Positions 49,271 through 64,000 of a stretch of 64,000 nucleotides of DNA are shown one piece after another. Where the stretch lies: positions 3,671,501 to 3,735,500 of the forward strand of contig NC_134660.1 of assembly GCF_030463565.1 (NCBI RefSeq), in the 5' to 3' direction. The notes under the pieces are model-generated. The model was not told the origin of the DNA, made no database searches, and saw nothing but the letters and a program-made list of their open reading frames with translations. Source of the DNA: Pelecanus crispus (Eukaryota > Chordata > Aves > Pelecaniformes > Pelecanidae). The position numbers and the translations under genes are program-made. Positions within the stretch are counted from its first letter, which is position 1, and every line of letters starts with the position of its first letter.

Positions 49271-52200
49271 GGAAGAGGCAAGCGCTTCCTCTAGCCAATC
49301 CTAGCAGTGTGGCTGTAGAATTAAAACATGTTTCCTGACATTAAGGAACTGGTATCCTTATAAGTCCTTTGCCCTGTCCCTCTGCTGATTCAGCATCTTT
49401 CTCCCCCACCTCCCCGCAGCTCCAATTTGTGCGCCAGAACTTGGGTCCTCTGGAGCAGCCTTTTGGGAATCTGTTTTCCTTTCTTACGGCCTTGGCTGTG
49501 CAAACTCAATGAAAAAGCCATACTCGGGTTGAGTCCAGGCACCAAGCATCGTTACATACTCATAGTACAGGCCATTGCAACAGGCTGGTAGATGACATCT
49601 GGTACTGGGGTAACCAAATTCTGCCTTCAAGTTTAGGCACACGGAGGTCCCCTGAGATCTTCTACAGACACCCTCTAATAGTAATCTTTTTCTAGTGAAA
49701 AGCCCTTTGATCTTAGCACACAGCTTCATAGATTGGAGGGAGATAAGGGAAGGAAGGACTCTGTGTTTCTTGAGCCTCAGCAATACTTGGAGCATTATCT
49801 GAACTTTCAGGTCCTGGGCGGCTTTGTGCACTCCCTGCTTGTGGCTTACCCGCGTCACTCCTGTCTCGCGTGGCCCAAGGATCGCTTGGCATTTGCTAGC
49901 TCTTTACAGCAGTCTTGGTGTTCTGGCCAAAAGGCCAAGGGCAGTAAAGCAACCTGGAGCAATCCCCACATTTTTGCACACTGGAGTACAGACTCATTTC
50001 CAGGAGGAATTTGACAGGGGTCCAGGCTGGGTTTGTAAGTACGCAGACTGTTGCTTTTTAAATTTTTTTTTTTGAAACGTACATTACTGCAAGGTTGGAC
50101 CCTCAGACAACCCTACCAGGCTGCACGTACGCTGCAGATGATCCTACCCCTGCCTCAGCATCGTTCTCCATCTATTCCTGAATCAGCTATTAAGCACAGG
50201 ACTGGTTTCACCTATTCTGTGCTCAGAGGCAGACCAGCACGAGAGCAGCGGGAGGTGCCATGGGAGGAAGGCAGCCTGCCAACAGATGTCTGCAGAGCCA
50301 GGCTGGTGTGACACTGCAGCAGAGTGGCTGCGAGTAAGACGGGAGCAGCGTCGGTATTGCAGGGTGGGGCTGCAATTTGTGCATGGGAAGAGACGAATGT
50401 AAGAATCCAGCATTATTCTCGGCTCCGACCAGTACCGCTAACCTTTCACAGTCATGGCAAATAGATAATGTGAGAAAGAAATGCCTAGTTCAGACCGTGG
50501 ATCTGAGACCTGGAGAAGCGCAGAGAAGATACTGGGGTTCCTGGCAATAGCGCTGCTTTTTTTTTTTTTTTCTTCACTGAACAGTGTCTGCCTCTGTCAT
50601 AAAGTTCTTTCTTCTGTTTTATCAATACACTGTTCCAATAAAGTGCTCAAAACCCCCATATCTAAGAAATGACAGAGAACCATTGGTCTGAGGTCAAAAT
50701 CAAACTGCAAGTAAACTGCTTGGCTTCTCCATGTGTTTACTCTGACCTCAGCTGATTTCTACAACTGTCAATTCATCATCTTTTTTCATTTAATCAATCA
50801 GCCCATCGTAATTAATTGAAATGTATGCAAAATGGCAAATGCTTCTCTTAGGAAGGGCCTTGAGGGACCGTGCTGTCAGCAGCAGTGCTCTGGAAAGCTT
50901 GTTCCATTTATATAAATGAATAAACACAAATACTGATGACTTCATGGCCTGAATATTAATGCAGGTAATTAAACATGTTTATTCTATCAGGTCACAGCAT
51001 GCCAGGCCCTGGCCTGAGGAGGCTCCTTAAACAGAACCTCCCCCCAAGTCTATGGCTATTGCCTGTGCTGCATGAATATATTCTTGGCCCTTGATTTCTC
51101 TCCACAGAAAAGTGGGAAGGGGAGGCACAGAGGCAGTCAGATAGGAAAGATAATGATGTGCAAGACACAGATGAAATTTCCTCCTCCTCTTTGAGTCAGC
51201 TTGTTAACATCTAGGTAGTGAAACAAGCCTGGCATGTTGCTTTGAAATTATAATTGAGCCCGAAGAGCGGCTCCTGCTGCCTGGTAGTTACAGTCCTGCA
51301 CGGATGTGGTACCACCATCACCAGCAGGCCAGAGCAGCTCTAGCCCTCTTTGCAATACGCCCCTGGGAGTCTTTCCAAGCAAAGTCTTGCCCGGGTGAAA
51401 GCAGCAGGCCTGGCCTTGAAGCACGCTGCCCAAACCAGCCCCTCCTGACCTCTGCCGTGCTGCAGCACCCTGCAGCAGTGCTCCCGGGATGAGAGGAGCA
51501 ACGCCACCGCCTCGGGGCAACCATCAGCTTCAGCGCGGCAAGGCTCTGTACGTGCCCGGGGCTCCGTCAACGCTGCAGGCTGTTGCACCAGGCTGTGTTG
51601 CTGCAGCTAGCTTTTCCTTCATGCCCACTTACGCACCACTACACCATGCCGTGGTCTGCAACAGGGGTGCCCCAGCACCTCATCAGGCACATCCACCTCC
51701 GCTCCAGCAGCACCGTTGTCCCAGTCGCTCCCAGCAGTTAGCTCCAGGTCCAGCTACTCCGTACATTGTTCCTTTGGAGTTATGGGCTTTATGATGAGTT
51801 TTGGATGTTTCAGGGAAAGGAAAACCTTTTTAAACAGTTGGCAAGACTCTGACCCTTAGGAAAACCAGCCCTCATTTCACTCAGGAGCACGTTTCCACCC
51901 CGACACAAGCCCACTGAACAGTTTCTACTTGGAGTCGAGGCCAAGAAGCCTGTCCAGGACACGTTGCAAGAGAAAGTTCACACACCTCCCAGTCACAGCA
52001 CTATAAATGGTTCCAGTTGGTGGCTATCCTTTTCCAGCCTTCTACCTCCATTTACAGGATCAATTAAAGACAGTTCATGTAGAGATATTTGTTTTCACAG
52101 TTTTTATCTGATGGAGGCACGAGAAAATGACACTGTGCTTCTCTGTACGGTTACTCCCAGCACTGTGGCTTAGCCTTGGCTTTTCGCAGCTGTTTTTGTT

Positions 52201-55200
52201 ATAACCCTCCATAACTGTGGAGATTTAAGAAATACTCTGTAGATCAGGTGTAAGTCCATGTCTTTACTTGTTTACCTGTGTATACTTTCCCCACATCTAG
52301 CCAGATTCTCAGCTGCTTGGTTTTCATTACCACAGCAGAAAGCATTGTACTTGCTATGGGACTGTGGCAGGGGAAACCGCCGCCCCGTAGTCTGGTTGCC
52401 AGAGTCAAATTAAGATGAAGAAGGGGTCAGTGGTTTTTAGAAGACTGCATGGTGATCAGCAAGATAATGAGCTGCTACAGTAAAACAGAGAGTTTGCTGG
52501 GCAGGGCTCTGCCAGCCGTTCTTTGATTAGTATTGCCAGCACACACTTGCACAGATGCATGTCTGGTTGCTTGGCTAAGGGTAGAGACAATTCAGCCTTC
52601 TCTCCCCCTCCTCTGCAACTCTCAAGGGGAGTATTAACTGCAGGACACACCACACAAACCTCTCTACAATTCACTGACCATACAAAACCCAAAATTAATT
52701 AATAATTTAAAAATGAAAATGAATATTTCTATGCTCAGCCGTTCTCAAGGAATGGATGCAGAACTCTATACGATACACTGACCAGTCTGAAGTCTGCATC
52801 CTTTATAGGGACTCAGCACTGAGTCCTCTTCCTGGGACAAGGGAAAATAGGTTTCCTCCATCTGCTGATCTAGAGCAAAGGCCTGGTGAGGAAAAAGGGC
52901 CTCCTAATAGGGCTATAGGATCGAGTGCACTGGACCTAAGAACTTAGTTCCCCAGACCAGCATCAAGAAGGCGGGCCAGACCTGATGCTTTGAACAGAGG
53001 GACAGGAACACCATCAGCCTCTGGAGTTCCCTGTATGTCAACGCCCTCCAATCCAAATAAAGGCTCTAGTTCCCTGCCATGACAAATAATCACAATCACC
53101 AGGTGAGAAACAGGTTATAGAAAATTCTTTGAAGATTTCCCGCACACACACTCAGTTCTAGCCACAGTGACAGTCTGTCAGTACTTGGTTGATGGTGAGG
53201 CTTTGGGCACCAACTCTTCTTCCTCTAAAGTGTAAGCTTTTGATCTATGTTTGACACGTTTGAGGTGTTTCTCTCACCAGTACTGATGATTTTCCCCCAA
53301 GAGATTACTTAAGAAACAGAGTCTCAGTGAATCAAAATGTCCTCCAAGCCAGGAATGAGAAATGTGTGAGTGCAAGCAGAGAGGGAATCCTCCACACACC
53401 TCCTAAGGAAGTTTCTGGAGAGGTTCTTATGAGTTGGAGAAGGCAAACAAAGGAATTAAGAGCTCGTGGGAAACGGTTGACCCAGCATCCCTGCAGAAGC
53501 AGTATAAATAGCTGCCCTGATTCACTGCTTTCACATCGGATCAGTCTGCCCTTTGTCAAATCGTGCTTGGTGAGTGCTCGAAAAGTATCTCGGCAGCAGC
53601 TCTGCCAGCTTCAGGAGAAGGCTCAATCTGCTTCAGGGTTTCTTCCTGTCCTGCACCTCTCCACCAAATGGGCTCCCACAGCCTGGCTTGGCTGGAAGAG
53701 CTAAGGCAGACCCTCATGCAGCTAATGCTGTTGGCTAAGGAGCCAGCTCCGAGTAGCAAGCGTACAGTACAGTCTTGTGCACTAACACCGGCTTGAGCTG
53801 AAATGGTGCTTTTATCTGCTCAAACACTGCATTTCAGCAGGGTTCATTAGCAGGACACGGCCACAGGCTGGTAGCTTTTCTATCTTTGGCTCACCAATCA
53901 ACTCATGAGGGTTTTCTGCTCAGCAAAGCCTCACACAATGTGACACGTCCAACTTTCCAGCCTAACACAGACCTGCTACAGCGTAGCCCTGACTGAAGCA
54001 CTTCGTCTGCTGTAAGTTCAGCACTACCCCTTCAAATCTTCAATGGGCTGTCAGAGCAGAGCCTACAGACAAACCAGTCACAGCCTCCACCCAAATCCAG
54101 CTAGGGCAACTCTCCCCATCTTTAGGACAGGGCACTGATGTTCTGAGCCTCTGTTTGCAGATGTGTCTTCACCAGCTAGCTCGGAAACACCCGGCACATA
54201 CATGTGAACACACGTGATTGCGCTGTACGCATCTGCAAGATGCATGCATGGAAACTCTTTGGTAATGATGCAGCATTAGTATTTCTGGACATTTTGGTTC
54301 ACAGGGAAGAGAACTTAGAGGTTGCTTGGGAGATGCTCAAACAGACACAGCCTCAGATTTCATTAGCTGATAAAGCCATAGCATCCAGGAATCTGTTTGC
54401 TGCATGGATTGTGACTAGACAGAAACAGAAAGGACTGTAATGAACACGAGCGTAGTGGCTACATGCCCGTCCTGTCTGATGGAAACCCAAACCCTTGCAC
54501 GGCAGGCACAGCGAGCCAGGACAGCTAGTACTCCAGGGAGTCACAAGAATTAGCTGTGCACCTGAACAGTTTTTCTGATGAACAGTAGCACTGTTCAGCA
54601 GATGTGATGCAGCCAGCTCTCATGTTGTAGGGTACCATCCCCACAGGGAACTGGAAGGAAAGAACTGTTTCACTGTGCAGCCTGGCCCAACTAAGCACAG
54701 CCTTTCTTTTGTGCTTTTCATCCAGGAATTGGGTACTGATCAGGGATGGAGGAAAAGAAAAAAAAAAGTCAGACCAAAGGTTGCTTTTCACAGAAAGAAC
54801 TTGTCAAATCTTTGTACAACTAAGTACTTCATTTCAAAGCCTGCAATAACCAGACTTGCAGCTCATAAAAAAAAAGAAATAAAAAAATCCCAGCAACAGT
54901 TTCTCCTGCAAACTTTTGACTTCCAACAGCAACTTCAGTACTGGAATCGTTCCTCTGCAGGCAGGCACCATGTCACCTTAACATAAAAAGTCCATGTCAA
55001 GCCAGATGCCTATCTTGAGTTGCATTCAGATCTCCAACCTCTCTAAGGGCCAAGTGCTATAGTTATTTTGCAGGCCTGGCAGCAAACAATGTAGAAAGGA
55101 GACCCTGGCTACTGGTTTGACCAGGTACATGAAGGTACGATTGGTTTGCATCCTGCTTTAGGCAAAAAGACTTTGTGTTATGCTAAAAATCTGAACTTTA

Positions 55201-58200
55201 CAGTAAATCATCTCCTGAAAGCTTTTTTTTTTTTAATTAGACACTGCAGCAGCACTCAACACATGAATAAGTCACAGCCTGCAGAATCTGCCCTCCCTCA
55301 TGTGCCTGTGAAGATAAGTACCTGTTGCCTGCCAAATACTATCATTCCAGCATTCTCAACATTAAAGGCTCAGAGCCTGATGAGCTGTGAATGTCTTCGC
55401 TCCATGGCAGAAGAAGGAACTGCTTTGCAGAAGTGCTCTTTACATCAAAGAAACAAGCAAACAAGAATTGATGCTTTCAAGTCTAAGCTAAGGCTTATAA
55501 GCTGCTGGTAGGCACATAATAAATAGCACATCCTTTCAAACAGAGACAAACCTACACAGATAAGAATGAATTCAGAGTCTAATGTGTGTATGAGAGCAAC
55601 TGTACCACCCTCCTCTATTCCGTAACCTCCTGGTAATACGCCGGTCCAAGGCTAAAACAACCTGTCTCAGATCCTGGCCCTTCCATAGACTGCAAGGAAT
55701 AAAAATTCATCTTCAGCCCTCGTCTTGCTGCTGCCCTGCAGTTAGCTGTAACTGAAGATGGACTGTCTCCATGCTTTGGGCAAAAGGCAAGGCAAGAGAC
55801 ACTCTGTTATTCCTACCCAGGACAGGACGAAGAGATTAGTTCACACACAAATGCTTGGCAGGACTGCAAGCACCAACTGCTTCTCTGCTTTCCTTAAGTA
55901 ACTCCTAAGCTCAGACTGTTGCTTCTGAGAGACGTGGTTGAATATCTGTCAGCCTGCTTTGTGTGTGGGCTGTTCTATCTATTGCAGTGGCCCCGGAATC
56001 AGACAGGCAGCACAAGCGACAATCCACACAGTTTCACTTTGCTCCAGCAGCTTTTACAGGATACAGTCACGCTGCCACCACAGAAATCAAGATTTCTTGA
56101 CCTTTGGAAAACACACTGCTGTGCTTCACAGGTGAATGACTTGTTAAAGCAAAGACCTGATGTGCAGGCATTCTTACATGGGTCCAGCATGGCACCTTAT
56201 GAACCCACCTCAACTGCAGAACAGTCTCTGCCTGCCTCTGGCACCCCAGAACAGAGCCTGTGCTCTGCCCCTGGCCTCCACGCCTTCTGGCCTTAGCCTG
56301 CAGGCAGCCCCCGCACACATTCCCCCACCTTTCTGAAAGTGCTGCACTGATTCCATAAACACGAGTCTTGAAATCCCTTCAGAAAAGCCCTTCTCACCTC
56401 TTTTCTGGGAAGGTGTCTGTTCTTACTGCCTGTTCAAGAAAAGCTATTACCTACAGTCCAAACAATTAACATTCTATCAAATTGATCTTCTTCAGCAGAC
56501 TCCACTTTGATCCAAGCCAAACGCTTACCATACACCTTCAGCGAAGAAAGGCGTGTAGTGCAACTTGCGCTAAAGAATCCCCGCACAAAACCTGGAGAGT
56601 CTGAAGGGTCCTTTTGCAGCCTCAGGATCATAGCTAAGATTCTAAAGGAGAGCCAGCAAACACCCGGAACAGCACAGGGAGACAAGGACAAAGCCCTTAC
56701 CTTCACTGCTTAGCCTCAGCTCGCATCATCTGTCCTGTGAACCAGGTGAATTCATGTGTATTTTCTACCAAGATGGATCATTATAGATTATGCACAAGGT
56801 TTTTATTCGTATCAGCAAAATAAAACTGACACCAGACCCAAGATGAAAACAATCCAGCAAATCACCAAGAATAATTATAGGAACATACTGAATATTTCTT
56901 TGATTTACCATTAACTCTAGTAATGAGTCAGACAAGTGTTCTAATTGCATCCATGAATAAGCTGCTCTCTTATAAATGGCTTCAGATCTGCAAGGAAATA
57001 ACTCTTTGTGTAAGGATCCAAATGCAGAGGGAGGATTTTAAAGAGCAAACTACTTCAGCAAAAAGCTAGACATATAGTCATTGCTGCTCATCAGCAGTAT
57101 TGGTCAGGTACCAAAACACGTACAGCTTCACAGAATTCAAAAGGAATGCTATCTCAAATTTAAGGCACCCACAGAAAAGCCAGTCTAAGGCAGCAGAATA
57201 AAGCTGTTGCAAAGGATGCCTACCATCCCAAGCCACAGGCAAGCCCTCGTCACTCTCCTTTCACAGGGAAGCAGTTGGTGCAGCAGACACCGGTTAGGGC
57301 TGGGATGCTCCCAGCCTGTACACAAAACCGCTCCTGCTCTACCCAGGACCAGAAACAACTCATAAAGTAGGGACAGTAATATCTAGCCTCAAGCAGAAGA
57401 GGAATAGGAAAGAATCAATCACATCTGTAAAGCGTTTTGAGATCTGCCACTTCACATGATTGCTGTGTGAGTGGCCCTTGCAATCCAGGCAGTGCCAGCA
57501 CAACGTGCTTGCCAGAGCCCACGGCCCTTCAGTCAGCTCGCACCAGTCTGTGTAGAAAAGGCTCAGGCACTCTCTCTAAATCGGTGAAGTCTCATGAATC
57601 TTTGCTCTGCTGTGGGGCTGTGTAGAGAAAGACCCCGGCCAGACAACGCTGCAGCCCCACGGGAATCCAACTTTCCCTCCTGGAAGCCCTGTGCTGCACT
57701 AACACACAGCAGATTCTGCCATCAGTCCCGTAAGCAGGGAGCTACCGCTCCTTTGAGGGAAGGAGGTAGACAAGTTGGAGTTCCAATAAATTAAAGATGC
57801 ACTTTTAAAGTCCCTTTCCAAGCAATAATGACAAAGCGAAGTGGCAAGGCAGGGAGTGCAGGCTAAAAGCTGAGCTCCCCCCCATCTAAAACCCCAAGGA
57901 GGGAAGAACAAGGGAGATGTCTGTACAGCAGGACAGAGCCTGCTGTGGGAATCCCAGCTGCTGTCTTCTCCTTCCTTTGGCTCCTACATATGTTAAATGG
58001 ATTTCCCACTTGAACGTTCTTTTAAAGCAAACCTCAAAGAAGCTCATTTATGATGCATAATGACTACGAGGCTCTGCTAGTCGATGCATTTAAAATCTCT
58101 ACATTATAGCACAGAGAGCAAGCCCCCCTTCACCTCCCTTTTGAGCAGAAGCTGCCATCCATAACCTATCAGGAATGTAAAGGGTGTTCCCCAGCAAACA

Positions 58201-61200
58201 GCCACCACCACCACCAATTACCCTACCTGTGTAATGCCGATTCTACAGATCAGGCTGCAGAGTCAGAGGTGGGAAAAGCAGCATGCTGGCACCATCCTGC
58301 ATGTTCAGGTTGTAGTAAAAACTGACATAACGGGGCAGCTGTGTAAAAGGGGATTCTCAATTATACCCCACCCCTTACTGCTTTAGCCTTCTCCAGGCTA
58401 AACAAACCCAGCTGGAATTTCTAGCATGTGGACTCTTCCAGCTATCAGGCTCCAACATGCATGCCATGCAGGTGCTTCCAGCATCGTCAGCAGCAGCTGT
58501 GGTGGCCCCAGACTCTTGCATGTTAAAGAGTTCTGAGCAAGGAACAGGACCACAGAGGGAAAAAGAAGAGCGACAACACGGTTCACTCTCACCCCCTTAC
58601 GCGGGAAGTGGCTGGTATAGCAAGGAGAAAGGCATCAGAGGCACTGCACAACCATTTTAGATACAGATGTGCTGCACCATGTTCCAGGAGAAAGTCCGCT
58701 GTTTTGTTCTCTTAAGGACCAGAAACTCCCTTTGAGAAGCAGCAGAATCCTACATCAAAATTCAGTATTGCCAAACGCAAAGGGCTTTTGACTATTGAGT
58801 AATTTTTTTACTTTGACGCTTAATTACCCCCTACAGTCCACAAACCTCTCCCCGTTGCTTCAGTCTGCAGCCTCCACAATAGCTATGAAGCAAACAGCAA
58901 TTACACATTTATTCCAACAACATTAATGTAACCCGAGTGGGCTCTGTCAATGCATAACTCCATGCTGCCTAGCAGCAAAATGTAAAGGACAGCCTGAATT
59001 GGTAACAGGCTGCTTACTCTCTGCTGGCCTCCACATCGGCATGGCTGATAAGGATGCAAGAGAAAGCTATACCTAATTAACATACATGAATTTTAACCAG
59101 GAATTCATTCCCATATATTAGAAAATAAGCCCTGGACAGCTTCTGCCCCCCCATGGCTTGTTAACAGTTTCTCTGGTAAGATAAGGCAGCCTCACAGAAA
59201 TACTTCAGCTCGTTTGTGGTGGTGAAAAGGCAGGAACAGAGCCCCAGAACACCTCTGCAGGGCCTGAGGCTTTGGGCTGTGCCTGGTCTCAGATGTTAGA
59301 CAAGATCCAGGCTAAACGTTTTTGATGAATCTGCCTGGTGCTACAGCTGTGATTCCTACTCTACACAGCTGAAGGCTCGGTGAAGAACAAGAGAAACAGT
59401 GCATGGCATAGCCAGGCATCAGGCAAAATGTATTACCCAGAAGGAGATGCTAAGGATTCTCAACACCACCTTAAGGGGAAAAAGGGATGGGCTGCAGCAA
59501 CGCTAGCGCAGCGGCTGCAGCAAAGCCGGCCGGTTACTGGTTACTGCCCCAGCGCGAGGTTAGCTCTCATTAGCACAGGATGCACTTTGTTCCCCCAAAA
59601 GTAGTAGATTCCTCTCCTTTGCATTAGGAATTAGTTAGCATTTAATAGCCTAGAGAAAAGGGGAAGGAAAGAAGTCAATTGCTCCATCCCCCCCATGTAG
59701 TTTTGAAAACTTCAGTACAGTAAAACATGACTCTGATGCACCGGCTCCTACCGATTTGGAGAAAACAGCCTGAACAGATGAAAGTACTGACCAGAAAGGC
59801 TGGGTCAAAGCTCCGTGTCCAACAGATTCCTCCTGCAGCTGGGACCACGGGAGGGGGTATGTACATGAACAGCAGCAGCGCTCAGGCTCTTTAGAAGTTG
59901 ACCCTGATGCAGCTGCATCAAGAAAATCTCCTGTTAAGTTACAAAAGCAGAGCAGTTTTAATTACAGACGTAGTACTTACCTGATGGCAAAGCCTCAGGC
60001 AAACCTACAGCAAGCACCAGCCTTTCCTTTGTTTCTTCCCTCACTCTAGGGAAGAGCATTCGAGGCACATGCCGATTGCTAGGACAGTTCGTGTGCAGCC
60101 CTTTAACTGGGTGTCTAGTTCTTCAATGGTGTTTGATTCTGCTGCTCGTTGCCCTCAGGTAATTACTGTAAAAGGCACAGCATGGCCCAGCCGTGTCTCA
60201 AAAATGCATTCACCTCAGAGGCTTCCTACCCTGGGAGGTGTCACCACGCAAGCTGCTCTTGCATATGAGCAAAGAGGGAGGAAACCCAGCTTGATCCTCA
60301 CGTATAAAGGGCATTTCCAACCCATATGGCGGCTGTGAAGCTCCAAGTGCTGGGGCTTTGTTACTGAAGATAGAAGTCAGACCAGAGACGTCAATATGGA
60401 TTCCATGACGGAGGCCACATCAGCTCCCCTTAAACTGTCTTACTTCTCTGAAAGCACATCCTTCATCTAGCTATCTGTTTATTCAAACCATTTCACTTCA
60501 TTCAAATCTTAAATGAGATGCAGATTACTACAAAAGTTCATGGATTATACTTACTTCATTAGAAATAGTTTCCACAGATCTAGTCTAGTCACCTCCAAGG
60601 AAAGAAGGGCAACGGCACAGGTGCCGTTCCTACAGACAATTATCTAGCTGGAGCCAGTACCTTACCTGCTAGAAAGGGCAACCTCTGCGTCAAGATCTGA
60701 GGGACAATTTCGCAGTGGCAGATGCAAAACAGTCTTGCTTGGCCTTTTACTCGTATCTAACAGGCAGCATTTAGTTGTCCCCCCCAGCTATCTTTTGAAA
60801 TGTAGATTATAAGAAACAAATCCCAATGTGGGCTCTAGAGATAAGAGGAGCACTAGTCTGAAGGTGAGGCTGTGTTGAACAGCCTCAATAATTACGAAAT
60901 ATTGTCACACAGAAGAAAACAGTAATGTATGTCAACTGAGGAAATGCTTCCAGCACTTACGCTACCAGAAGCCATGCCTAGTTAGACAACATTTGCCTCC
61001 ACTTGGCAACTGCAAGACACTTGATAACACATTTGCTCCTCAGGTTGAAGAAAATTACAATTCTGATTCCAGCTCTGAAATTCTAATTTACGTTTTTGAC
61101 CTTCTCCAGTAAGTCTCCACTCCCTTCCCCCATTCCAGGAGGCTGGACTTCAGGTATTTTTTTCTTATATGCCTCAATGCAGAGACTGAGTGACTGATTC

Positions 61201-61246
61201 CCATAAGAAAAGCTAAACAATTAAGTAAAATACTTGCCAAAATAAT
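49271..61246. other. Intergenic DNA upstream of the BRCA1 3' end
   Basis: No exon, RNA gene or mobile element recognised in about 12 kb. Open frames up to about 125 codons (for example near 49733, 55919 and 54204) lack recognisable homology and splice-site support. Unique AT-rich DNA at about 50690-51000 could be conserved non-coding sequence. The region from about 54 kb on might belong to a longer BRCA1 3'UTR isoform or an antisense transcript, but nothing shows this. Confidence 0.5.
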
Positions 61247-62349
61247 TTTATTTCCTTTGAGCATTCCAATATTTATAAACATACTTTCTATAACTTTCCA
61301 AGACAACCTAGCAGCATCCGACCATGAAACAATTCTCTGAACTTAGCTACAATTTTTTTTTTTTATTTAAAACAACAACTTTATGAAAACTGGTTCTCTT
61401 TCTGCTCTGAAAGTACAAAATTATTTATGAAGTTGAATTGCTTGGCAACAGAAAGTAGTAACATATTTCTTCTATAAAAAGCAATTTATTTTCTTTGCAG
61501 TCTGATTTTGCAGGCAGGGGCTATTAGAAGCAGATTCTTATAGGGCTTATTATAGGTCACTGGGATACTAAAGTGCATCTGTTTATTCTCTTCATAGGTG
61601 CCACACACACATCTCAGAAGTAAGACCAACACAACACTGGTACAGGCTTGTGGTTTTAAGGATTGGCTTACATTGAGAATCAAGCATTGGCTTTTCAGGG
61701 GCTGTACTTGTGGATGATTTTCCCGGTTAGGACAAGTTGGCACTTTTATACACAACAGGAAAGCTGTTTGTATAGTTTTCAACACAACTGTAATCCACGG
61801 TCTAAGATTAACCAGGCTGATGCATTAGTAATGCCAAAATAATATTCCATTGTAGTGGTATACCCCCTTATTCAGGGTATGTATTTATGCAAAATGAAAA
61901 TATGGAGATTACTCATGAGTGCAAGTACGTTTTAATTCAAGTCCTGAGCCCAATATTACTCTTGTAAATGACTGTCTCCAAAATGTCCTCAAGCATATAT
62001 AAACAGGAACTGGCTGCAATGGTAAATTATACATCACTATTTCTCTGAGGAGGCTGTGTTCTAAATTTTCTAACTTTTAAAATCTGTTTTACATTAATTT
62101 TAAAGGGCTATTTTGAAATTAGAAATGTTAATCTTTAAAGAACAGTGGGTAATTCCACCTTTATATGGCAATGTTGTTTAAGTAACTTTATTGTTAATAA
62201 AAATGTAGTTATTTTACTCTGAACAAGGACACTACATGCACGTAATCTCTGCGTAAGTGACTTAAAAATTCTCAGTCCTTAAAATAATTACTAAAGTATC
62301 AGCACTGATGAGAATCTCTGAGCAAGGGAAAAAGAACTGCAGATCACCC
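61247..62349 (-). other. BRCA1: BRCA1 3'UTR (predicted extent)
   Basis: AT-rich sequence after the BRCA1 stop, read on the - strand. Candidate AATAAA signals (TTTATT on the + strand) lie at 62187, 61582, 61485, 61362 and 61247. The mammalian BRCA1 3'UTR is about 1.4 kb, so the distal signals fit the usual length. Which is used cannot be decided here. Confidence 0.5.
62187..62192 (-). terminator. BRCA1: Proximal candidate BRCA1 poly(A) signal
   Basis: AATAAA on the - strand, about 160 bases past the BRCA1 stop codon. It is the closest canonical signal and would give a very short 3'UTR. Distal signals at 61247-61587 are alternatives. Confidence 0.3.
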
Positions 62350-63599
<1,250 letters not shown>

Positions 63600-63959
63600 C
63601 TACAATTTCAAGATAAGGAAATAAAAATGCTACTGTTATCTGTTATTAAATCACTCTCACACCTATCTGCGGAGAGTGATAACTGGGCTAACTCTACTTC
63701 AGCGCACCACTTCAGAAAGGACTTTAAAAAGTGGTAATAGAGAAAGACATTAGTTCCCAAGATTTTTCTATGATTTCTCTCCAGGAATGCTGTGACTATG
63801 TTAAGGCACTGAAGGCTTTTTGCACTGGGAAGCGAGGCTCAGTGCTGATTTCAAGAGAGATTAGCTATCTGGCCTACATAGAGTATTCTGATCAGTTTTC
63901 CACTACAAGTTACCCTGTCTTCTAATATAGAGTGGCCAAAGCCTGGAACACAAGAACTG
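63600..63959 (-). other. BRCA1: Part of a BRCA1 intron
   Basis: Intronic DNA upstream of the penultimate exon, assigned by position. The preceding BRCA1 exon is not visible before the right edge. An open frame on the + strand (63731-63925) has an acceptor-like CTCTCCAG, but its product is not recognised and is likely chance. Confidence 0.75.
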
Positions 63960-64000
63960 GCTGGTGAGGCCGCACCTGGAATACTGTGTCCAGTTATGGG
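63960..64000 (+). mobile_element. CR1 LINE fragment running off the right edge
   Basis: The last 41 bases encode LVRPHLEYCVQLW, the C-terminal reverse-transcriptase signature of CR1 ORF2 (usually RPHLEYCVQFW). The + orientation is antisense to BRCA1, and the element lies in its intron. The left edge is approximate. Confidence 0.85.

Noticed and set aside
54204-54440. Small + strand open frame (78 codons)
   Set aside because: The sequence looks protein-like, but I recognise no family and there are no supporting signals.
61486-61785. 99-codon - strand open frame after the BRCA1 stop
   Set aside because: It lies in the predicted BRCA1 3'UTR and shows no known domain.
63731-63925. Open frame with an acceptor-like border in a BRCA1 intron
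   Set aside because: It is on the strand opposite BRCA1, no donor or homology supports it, and it is not the missing BRCA1 exon.

Overview
This window is vertebrate nuclear DNA, almost certainly from a bird. It has split genes with GT-AG introns, two CR1 LINE fragments, two solo LTRs of a type common in bird genomes, and a CpG-island promoter. I could not tell which bird species it comes from.

Two protein-coding genes can be supported. (1) RND2, a Rnd-family, GTPase-deficient Rho protein, lies on the + strand. Five coding exons (3562-3663, 3751-3838, 18117-18226, 22332-22466, 23374-23622) join in frame to 227 residues, the length of mammalian RND2. The 3'UTR follows, with a poly(A) signal at 24830. 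(2) The 3' end of BRCA1 lies on the - strand. Its last two coding exons (63539-63599 and 62350-62453) encode the end of the second BRCT domain, and the gene continues past the right edge. The genes are tail to tail, with stop codons about 38.7 kb apart. Mammals have the same RND2-BRCA1 arrangement, which supports both gene calls.

Layout: 1-3040 is 5' flank with no recognised exon. 3040-4210 is the CpG-island promoter with RND2 exons 1 and 2. 3839-18116 is a 14.3 kb intron 2. 18117-24855 holds exons 3-5 and the 3'UTR. 24856-61240 is a long intergenic region containing a cluster of CAGATG/CATCTG E-boxes (28.8-30.3 kb), an orphan CpG island (34.2-34.9 kb), a solo LTR directly beside a CR1 copy (35.0-36.2 kb), a 14-copy minisatellite (37.4-37.7 kb), a second solo LTR in inverted orientation (40.4-40.9 kb) and AT-rich stretches that look like conserved non-coding DNA. 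61.2-62.35 kb is probably BRCA1 3'UTR. 62.35-64.0 kb is the BRCA1 3' end, and a CR1 fragment runs off the right edge.

I found no new enzymatic or defence system. The most informative observations are the two split genes and their synteny, the RND3-like C-terminus of this bird RND2, the shortened BRCA1 C-terminus, the Pumilio-type element just after the RND2 stop, the orphan CpG island, and the inverted LTR pair, one copy of which keeps an intact CRE.
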